A stretch of 10,772 nt of DNA from Caldithrix sp. (GTDB taxonomy: Bacteria > KSB1 > UBA2214 > DYKH01): contig DYKH01000093.1 of assembly GCA_020722685.1 (NCBI GenBank), forward strand, positions 10,981 to 21,752, read 5' to 3'. How positions within the stretch are numbered: position 1 is the first letter of the stretch; every line of letters begins with the position of its first letter. A program made the position numbers and the translations under genes. The notes beneath the pieces are model-generated. The model was not told where the DNA came from. It saw only the letters and a list, made by a program, of their open reading frames with translations, and made no database searches. This document shows, piece after piece, positions 6,725 through 10,772 of the stretch.

Positions 6725-6985
6725 CTAATCAAGCGGTTCAATATCGTGTAAATCTTCGCCCCGCCGCGCACGCGCCCAGTTTTCTCGTAATTCATCACGA
6801 TGGAGATCAGCCCACTCAATGACCATGTTGTGGACGCGGCGTGGAAGTTTACCAACATATACGCGCAAAGTATCGATTTCGTACAATGCTTCATCACCGC
6901 CATACTCCGAGTGAAAGTGAGGCGGTGCATGATCGTTATAGTGCATGTAAATACCAATGCCGTAAAACCGACTGACGCAAGGCAT
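6725..6985 (-). CDS. DUF4160 domain protein
   Basis: The 86-aa protein fits the DUF4160 family from end to end. It has the N-terminal SRFYGIGIYMHYNDH (5-19) followed by PPHFHSEYGG (21-30), the middle RVYVGKLPRRV (41-51), and the C-terminal IEWADLHRDELRENW (56-70) followed by IEPLD. The clustered histidines (15, 19, 23, 25) are typical and might bind metal, but no activity is known. The length is normal for the family and the gene looks intact. It is the first gene of a two-gene unit with DUF2442. The ATG is at 6983-6985 with only a weak AGG about 13 nt upstream. An overlapping out-of-frame reading (6721-6957) is a shadow. The pair sits between etfA and the rest of the electron-transfer module, which suggests later insertion. 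Confidence 0.88.
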   Translation of the reverse strand: MPCVSRFYGIGIYMHYNDHAPPHFHSEYGGDEALYEIDTLRVYVGKLPRRVHNMVIEWADLHRDELRENWARARRGEDLHDIEPLD

Positions 6986-7253
6986 ATTTGCTTATCATCC
7001 TGTAGTCGCTGTTAAAAATGGGGGCAAAAATTATCATAACGAGCACACAATTTCGCAAAGCCATCACGAACTCATCGTCGCCGGCACGCCACAGTATTTG
7101 TGTGTTCATCACGCATCACACTGTTGGACAAGCATCGAATTTTGGTTCTCTACCAAGAACCCTCATCTCAATATACATCCGGACTTTTGTCTTTGCAACG
7201 AACGGCTTTCACTTGCCACCGCCAACCAAATTTAGCCGGTCCAAGAACAGGTT

Positions 7254-8228
7254 CTATCCACGTAGCTTTCTCACCTCGGCAGTTAAGGCCGGAACCACTT
7301 CAAATAGATCGCCCACAATGCCATAGTCCGCGCGCAGGAAAATGGGCGCGTTGGCGTCCTTGTTTATGGCGACGATGCACTTGGAACCGGACATACCCGC
7401 CCAATGCTGAATGGAGCCGGAAGCGCCACACATGACATACAGATTTGGTGAAACCACCTTCCCTGTTTGTCCGACTTGGTCAGCGTGCGGCCGCCAGCCG
7501 GAATCTACTGCGGCTCGTGTGGCGCCCACTGCGCCGCCTAACAAGCTCGCCAGTTCTTCCAGAATCTTAAAGTTCTCCCCTGAGCGCACACCGCGCCCGC
7601 CGGTGATGATGATGTCCGCTTCGCTGACGTCTAATTTGTCGCCGCTGCTCTTTCGCAATTCCTTGAGAGTCACACCGGAGCTCACGGCCGGCAGGTCCAT
7701 CTTCTCAATCGCAGCCCGCTGCCCGGGTCTGCTCTTGGTAGCGTCAAACACGTTAGGCCTTAGAGAAGCAATTTGCGGATTGCCGGAAAGCAGCATCTTG
7801 GCAAAGACTTTGCCGGCGTACAAGGGCTTTTCTACCTCCAGATTGCTGCCGCTCAACTCTATCCCCGTGCAGTCCGAGGCAATAGCCGCACCCAAACTCG
7901 CGGCGACGCGTGGGGCTAAATCTTTGCCGGAAACCGAAGCGGAAAATAGAATCACTTCAGCTTTGACCTTTTGCTCGGCTGAAAGAACAGCCGCCTTGCA
8001 GAAATCGGCATTGTATGGTTCAAATCCGGCATCCTCTGTTAGAAGAACCTGATCGGCTCCATATTCACCCAGCGCTTCCGGCGTATCCTTTATGCCGCCG
8101 CTAATGATCAAGGCAGCCACGCTGGCTCCATTTTGGTCAGCTAACCGCCTTGCTTGGGTGACAAGCTCCAAGCCGGCCTTGCGGACACGTCCCTCCTTTA
8201 ACTCAACGATCGTCAATATAGTAGACAT
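7254..8228 (-). CDS. etfA: Electron transfer flavoprotein alpha subunit
   Basis: EtfA binds the electron-carrying FAD of the ETF heterodimer, which takes electrons from acyl-CoA dehydrogenases. The 324-aa product has the N-terminal EtfA alpha/beta domain (ILTIVELKEG onward). The strongly conserved C-terminal FAD domain has GGRGVRSGENF near 211-221, GATRAAVDSGWRP, QVGQTGKVVSPNLYV, the ISGAIQH-type signature here as GASGSIQHWAGM, and VAINKDANAPIF followed by ADYGIVGDLFEV. Length and motif order are normal. A GGAGG lies 11 nt before the ATG at 8226-8228 and only 2 nt before an alternative ATG at 8235-8237. The shorter form (MSTILTIVE) matches the family start better. etfA follows etfB by 131-140 bp, in the usual order, with hairpin-forming sequence between them. 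Confidence 0.95.
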   Translation of the reverse strand: MSTILTIVELKEGRVRKAGLELVTQARRLADQNGASVAALIISGGIKDTPEALGEYGADQVLLTEDAGFEPYNADFCKAAVLSAEQKVKAEVILFSASVSGKDLAPRVAASLGAAIASDCTGIELSGSNLEVEKPLYAGKVFAKMLLSGNPQIASLRPNVFDATKSRPGQRAAIEKMDLPAVSSGVTLKELRKSSGDKLDVSEADIIITGGRGVRSGENFKILEELASLLGGAVGATRAAVDSGWRPHADQVGQTGKVVSPNLYVMCGASGSIQHWAGMSGSKCIVAINKDANAPIFLRADYGIVGDLFEVVPALTAEVRKLRG

Positions 8229-8299
8229 TCTATTCATAACCTCCGATGTTCTTGGATGTCCTCAGATAGCCTTTCGAGGGAAAAAGATCGAATTATGAT

Positions 8300-8355
8300 T
8301 TTCGCAACCCGCCACGCCGCCCGCGAAATTACGTGCCGAGTGTGTCATGCATGAC
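8300..8355. repeat. Two inverted repeats between etfB and etfA
   Basis: TTTCGC (8300-8305) and GCGAAA (8323-8328) are exact arms with a 17-nt loop. A perfect 12-bp palindrome, GTCATGCATGAC, lies at 8344-8355, just after the etfB stop on the minus strand. Neither is followed by a T-run, so they look more like processing or stabilising hairpins, or a protein site, than terminators. Confidence 0.35.
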
Positions 8356-8368
8356 TAACGGACGAAAG

Positions 8369-9121
8369 CTATAAAACTTTTGCCTCTTCCCGCAAGAGCC
8401 GGACCAATTCCGGTACGGCGGCGGCGCCTTCGCCGACAACTTTCCCGCCGGAGCGGGCAGGCGGATAGGTCATTCCCAGCACGGTGACTTTGGCAGCATC
8501 CATCTGCACCGCTTGCACTGCAATTTCCTTCTTCTTGGCCAGCATGACTCCACGGATGGATGGATAGCGGGGCTCGTTTAGTCCCTTTTGGCAAGTGATG
8601 ATGCAAGGCAACTTGGCTTGCAGAACCTCCAGGCCACTATCACCTTCTCTTTCCGCAATAACCGAGTCGCCATCCACCTTAAGCTTGGTCACGACCGTGA
8701 TGCAGGGGATTCCCAAGAATTCCGCCAGCATCGGGCCCACCTGCATGGAGCCATCATCGATGGCCTCCTTGCCCAGCAGAATCAGATCGAATCCCAACTC
8801 TTTGATCTTGCCGGCCAATACTTTCGCCGTGGCCAGACCATCCAGACCGAGCGCGGTTGTTTGCAGAAGGGTCACGTCGTCAACGCCTAAAGACACTGCG
8901 GTTCGCAAAACCTCTTTGGCTCTATCCGGGCCGACGCTCAGTACGTGGATACTTCCGCTCCCATTGGCCTCCTTTATTCGCAACGCTTCTTCCAAAGCGA
9001 ATTCGTCATAAGGATTCATGATGAATTTAATACCCGCTTCTACAACTGACTTTTGATCAGCTCCGATTTTGATCGTTGCTTCGGTATCTGGTACCTGTTT
9101 TAGACAGAGGATGATTTTCAC
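8369..9121 (-). CDS. etfB: Electron transfer flavoprotein beta subunit
   Basis: EtfB is the partner subunit of EtfA and carries the AMP/FAD-site half of the ETF. The 250-aa protein has the expected blocks in order: CLKQVPDTEATIKI at the N-terminus, MNPYDEFALEEALRIKE (35-51), and VGPDRAKEVLRTAVSLGVDD. Then come LILLGKEAIDDGSMQVGPML (the nucleotide-site loop), LPCIITCQKGLNEPRYPSI and the C-terminal tail that wraps EtfA. Length is typical. The start is GTG (9119-9121), supported by GGAG 7 nt upstream and by the family N-terminus. Whether the ETF is bifurcating or not cannot be decided from this loop alone. The nearby membrane oxidoreductase and the FadR-like regulator favour a role in acyl-CoA oxidation feeding the quinone pool. 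Upstream lies a 360-bp leader with a candidate promoter. Confidence 0.95.
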   Translation of the reverse strand: MKIILCLKQVPDTEATIKIGADQKSVVEAGIKFIMNPYDEFALEEALRIKEANGSGSIHVLSVGPDRAKEVLRTAVSLGVDDVTLLQTTALGLDGLATAKVLAGKIKELGFDLILLGKEAIDDGSMQVGPMLAEFLGIPCITVVTKLKVDGDSVIAEREGDSGLEVLQAKLPCIITCQKGLNEPRYPSIRGVMLAKKKEIAVQAVQMDAAKVTVLGMTYPPARSGGKVVGEGAAAVPELVRLLREEAKVL

Positions 9122-9237
9122 AAACTGACTCCTTCAATTTGATGGTAAATGTGGCTAGATCAGATAAGAATTAACAGGTAAATATTGGCACTGCTGACCA
9201 TCCACAAGCAGCTATGTATCGGTTGACTTGATTGGTG

Positions 9238-9264
9238 CAGGCCCGCTGGGCTTTGTTTAAAGCC
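9238..9264. repeat. Overlapping alternative hairpins in the etfB leader
   Basis: AGGCCC with GGGCTT (about 9238-9252, loop GCT, one G-T pair) and GGCTTT with AAAGCC (9249-9254 and 9259-9264, loop GTTT) share the bases 9249-9252. They are therefore mutually exclusive folds, the arrangement found in attenuators. On the plus strand the first hairpin is followed by a T-rich tract. A regulatory role is only suggested. Confidence 0.3.
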
Positions 9265-9275
9265 GATAAGACTTA

Positions 9276-9310
9276 GGCCGGTGACTTTGTTTATATCAGA
9301 TCAACCGGCC
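9276..9310. repeat. Inverted repeat GGCCGGT/ACCGGCC over the candidate etfB promoter
   Basis: Exact 7-bp arms at 9276-9282 and 9304-9310 are separated by 21 bp. They bracket the proposed -10 element and lie where a repressor dimer pair or loop could act. The arm spacing is longer than usual for a single TetR operator. Confidence 0.4.
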
Positions 9311-9318
9311 ATTGAAAA
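9290..9318 (-). promoter_or_regulatory. Candidate sigma-70 promoter for etfBA
   Basis: On the minus strand TTTTCA (9313-9318) and TATAAA (9290-9295) are spaced by 17 bp, matching 4 of 6 and 5 of 6 consensus bases. Transcription would start near 9283, giving a leader of about 160 nt before the GTG. It was judged by eye only. Confidence 0.35.
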
Positions 9319-9481
9319 AGAGCAGATTGGCCCCGAGCTCAATGCATAAGTCAAGCAATCTTGTCCTTCCATCTGCCATATTTAAAATGGAAATCACTTT
9401 TTATCGAGTCATTCACCTCAGATTTGGTAATTCCGAAGGCTGCAGTTGAGCCTATTTAGGAGAGGAAATTCCTACTCATCA

Positions 9482-9861
9482 CTATGCTGTCCAATCTTCG
9501 ACTCTTAGTCCGTCACAAGCTGAAAGTCACTATCCCGACTAATAAGCACCGCACCGAATGTCAATGCGGTGGCGGCAATCCAGAGATCATTCTCATCCAA
9601 CGTCAGCCCTTTCAATTGTCGAGTGCGCTTGACCTTAGCATGGAGGTCCGCAGTTTCTTCGCGCACCGGCTCAAAGGGGAAAACAGTAAAAAGATTGCTT
9701 GCTTTGGCTTCCAGCTCGATTGTTTTCCCATTTGCCACTCCTTTGAAAGGCACAGCCTCCAACCTCCGTTTAAGGTATTCGCTGTTTCCCAGTTTTCTTG
9801 CGCACAATGATTCCGCAAACGAAGGGATAATTTGAAAGAAAAAATCTACAAATTCGGGCCC
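9482..9861 (-). pseudogene. Broken PIN-domain (VapC-type) toxin remnant
   Basis: The minus-strand frame open from 9861 down to a TAA at 9505-9507 ends with a clear PIN-domain C-terminal half: LKGLTLDENDLWIAATAL, then LISRDSDFQLV. These carry the two C-terminal acidic sites (ENDLW and SRDSDF). The usual ending GLRVEDW is present, but in the next frame just after a premature stop: GLRVEDWTA and its own stop at 9482-9484. One missing base near the ACGGAC codons (about 9508-9513) explains the shift. At the other end no LDT-type first strand is found. The frame begins after a TAA (9862-9864) with no ATG, only a TTG at 9805-9807. FAESLCARK may be the decayed Glu-bearing helix. No antitoxin gene is adjacent. 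The gene therefore appears truncated at the 5' end and frameshifted at the 3' end. Confidence 0.75.
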
Positions 9862-9864
9862 TTA

Positions 9865-9893
9865 ATTCAAACTCTTTTTTGAATCGAATTCAA
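9865..9893. repeat. ATTCAA/TTGAAT inverted repeat triplet downstream of the TetR gene
   Basis: ATTCAA (9865-9870), TTGAAT (9879-9884) and ATTCAA (9888-9893) form two overlapping dyads, with 8-bp and 3-bp spacers. They lie between the TetR stop and the PIN remnant. They loosely recall TGAATGA-type FadR sites, but the match is too poor to call an operator. Confidence 0.25.
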
Positions 9894-9917
9894 TGAGTAT
9901 GACTTTGCACCGGAATT

Positions 9918-10499
9918 CTATCGCACCGAAATCCCATCCAAGACGACTGCAGCCACCTGTTCGGCTGATTGCTTGAGGCTGTACCTTTTGCTTTTGGAAA
10001 GGGTCCAGTTGGTGGCAATCTGATCCACCGCGCCAAAAAGAATTTGTTTGAACAGGGATGGATGGATGTCCCGGCGAAACTCTCCTTTCGCCTGGCCTTC
10101 TTCAAAGGCAGCAGAAACGACATTCAAATACTCTTTGAATTTCGTCCCCCCGTAGCCATGGACGAATTTGCTGCTTTGACGCAATTCAACCTCGAGCAAT
10201 TGCGCCATGTCCGCATTGTTTTGGATCATTTCAAAATGCAGGTTCACGAAGCAAAGAATCTTCTCGCGGGCAGTTTGCTTGCTGTTCAGCTCGGCTTTCA
10301 TGGACTCGATAATCGGCTGCATTTCTTCTTCAAAGATAGAAATGAGAATGTCATCCTTATTCTCGAAATAGAGGTACGTAGTACCCGTCGCCACACCGGC
10401 TTCTTTGGCGATTTCTTCCACCTTGGCATGAAAAAATCCATCACGGGCAAAAACCTTAATGGCCGCTTTTAGTATCCGTTCCCTTTTGCCGGAATCCAT
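9918..10499 (-). CDS. TetR-family regulator, FadR (YsiA)-like
   Basis: The 193-aa protein starts with a TetR helix-turn-helix domain: KRERILKAAIKVFARDGF (5-22), VEEIAKEAGVATGTTYLYF (27-45), then NKDDILISIFEEEM (47-60). Its ligand domain has LEVELRQSS (102-110), KEYLNVVSAAFEEG and FKQILFGAVDQIATNW. This matches Bacillus FadR/YsiA as I recall it, block by block. That regulator represses beta-oxidation genes, including etfBA, and is released by long-chain acyl-CoA. The same gene order here (regulator, then etfB, etfA) supports a similar job. I chose the ATG at 10497-10499 because GAGG precedes it by 6 nt (10506-10509). The frame stays open upstream to 10766, but that extension is low-complexity and unlike the family. 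The operator was not identified. Confidence 0.9.
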   Translation of the reverse strand: MDSGKRERILKAAIKVFARDGFFHAKVEEIAKEAGVATGTTYLYFENKDDILISIFEEEMQPIIESMKAELNSKQTAREKILCFVNLHFEMIQNNADMAQLLEVELRQSSKFVHGYGGTKFKEYLNVVSAAFEEGQAKGEFRRDIHPSLFKQILFGAVDQIATNWTLSKSKRYSLKQSAEQVAAVVLDGISVR

Positions 10500-10739
10500 A
10501 AGTATCCTCAGACTCTTAATTCGTGAGACGACTCGTTTCTGCCATTGCAGACAAGTCGGATCCTTCCTCAACGCAAGCACAGTTCGGCACGAATTAGTCC
10601 CCCCACCGCCACAACCGCGAAAATATAGAAAATCTCGAAACCAATTTCTATTACTTTTTTTCCTTCGGCCAAGATAGAGATCATGAGACAGTATTTTGCG
10701 GTAACCAATCACAGGGTACGCAACTGTGAGAGCAAGTGT

Positions 10740-10758
10740 CTCGCGCAGAGTACGCGAG
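10740..10758. repeat. Short inverted repeat CTCGCG/CGCGAG
   Basis: Exact 6-bp arms (10740-10745 and 10753-10758) with a 7-bp spacer lie in the region upstream of the TetR gene. The surroundings (CGCAGAGTACGCGAGG) resemble degenerate CGCAGAG-type intergenic repeats. The rest of 10500-10739 shows no gene and no clear promoter. Confidence 0.3.
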
Positions 10759-10772
10759 GCTCGCAATGCTTT

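Larger units (their letters stand above)
9122..9481. other. Leader and promoter region of etfBA
   Basis: There is no supported gene in this 360-bp stretch. It holds the etfB ribosome site, several inverted repeats and a candidate promoter, listed separately. One short minus-strand frame (about 27 codons ending near 9298, starting MADGRTRLLD) has no ribosome site or recognisable homology and is not called. Confidence 0.5.

Noticed and set aside
7056..7135. Possible second attC-like site (GTCCAAC ... CGTTATG on the minus strand) upstream of DUF4160
   Set aside because: The ends resemble core boxes, but the internal arms do not pair, so the palindrome needed for an attC is missing.
6986..7253. 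Open frames between etfA and the DUF4160 gene
   Set aside because: The plus-strand frame is antisense to etfA for part of its length. The minus-strand frame (about 57 codons) overlaps DUF4160 and has no family resemblance. Short GGTTCT/AGAACC repeats near 7144-7161 lack a T-run.
9339..9380. Minus-strand small frame MADGRTRLLD in the etfB leader
   Set aside because: About 27 codons without a ribosome site or known family; chance is the simpler explanation.
9918..10766. TetR gene extended to a start near 10766 (282 aa)
   Set aside because: The added 89 residues are unlike any TetR N-terminus, and a well-placed GAGG precedes the ATG at 10497-10499.

Overview
The window reads as chromosomal DNA from a free-living environmental bacterium that respires fatty acids or other acyl-CoA substrates. 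Every supported gene lies on the minus strand. Scattered repeat families, small toxin/antitoxin-like genes and gene remnants between housekeeping genes recall uncultivated FCB-type lineages. That placement is a weak inference from style; no rRNA or phylogenetic marker is present.

Layout, read along the minus strand from high to low coordinates. A TetR regulator (9918-10499) closely resembles Bacillus FadR/YsiA. It is followed by a broken PIN-domain (VapC-type) toxin remnant and then a structured leader with a candidate promoter. Next come etfB (8369-9121) and etfA (7254-8228), the two subunits of an electron-transfer flavoprotein. A DUF4160-DUF2442 gene pair (6396-6985) follows, and just 3' of it lies a 125-bp imperfect palindrome (6234-6358) that looks like an integron attC site. 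Then come a class I methyltransferase (5254-5874) and a large membrane iron-sulfur oxidoreductase (2955-4940) of the EMO/EtfD (HdrD-like) family, ending at a terminator-like inverted repeat. A pair of inverted nonamer-repeat blocks (2764-2888) separates it from an unusual methyltransferase with a signal peptide (2084-2719), which is followed closely by the tRNA 4-thiouridine synthetase gene thiI (865-2043). The last gene is a 5'-complete AAA/DUF4143 ATPase (1-689) that runs off the window edge behind an operator-like palindrome.

How the genes work together. The TetR regulator, EtfBA and the membrane oxidoreductase form a coherent module. Acyl-CoA dehydrogenases (not in this window) would reduce the ETF, the oxidoreductase would pass electrons through its FeS and non-cubane clusters and b-type hemes to menaquinone, and the FadR-like regulator would sense long-chain acyl-CoA. 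The DUF4160/DUF2442 pair and the methyltransferase sit inside this module, which fits insertion of accessory genes, possibly cassette-borne. No CRISPR array, tRNA, rRNA or complete IS element was seen.
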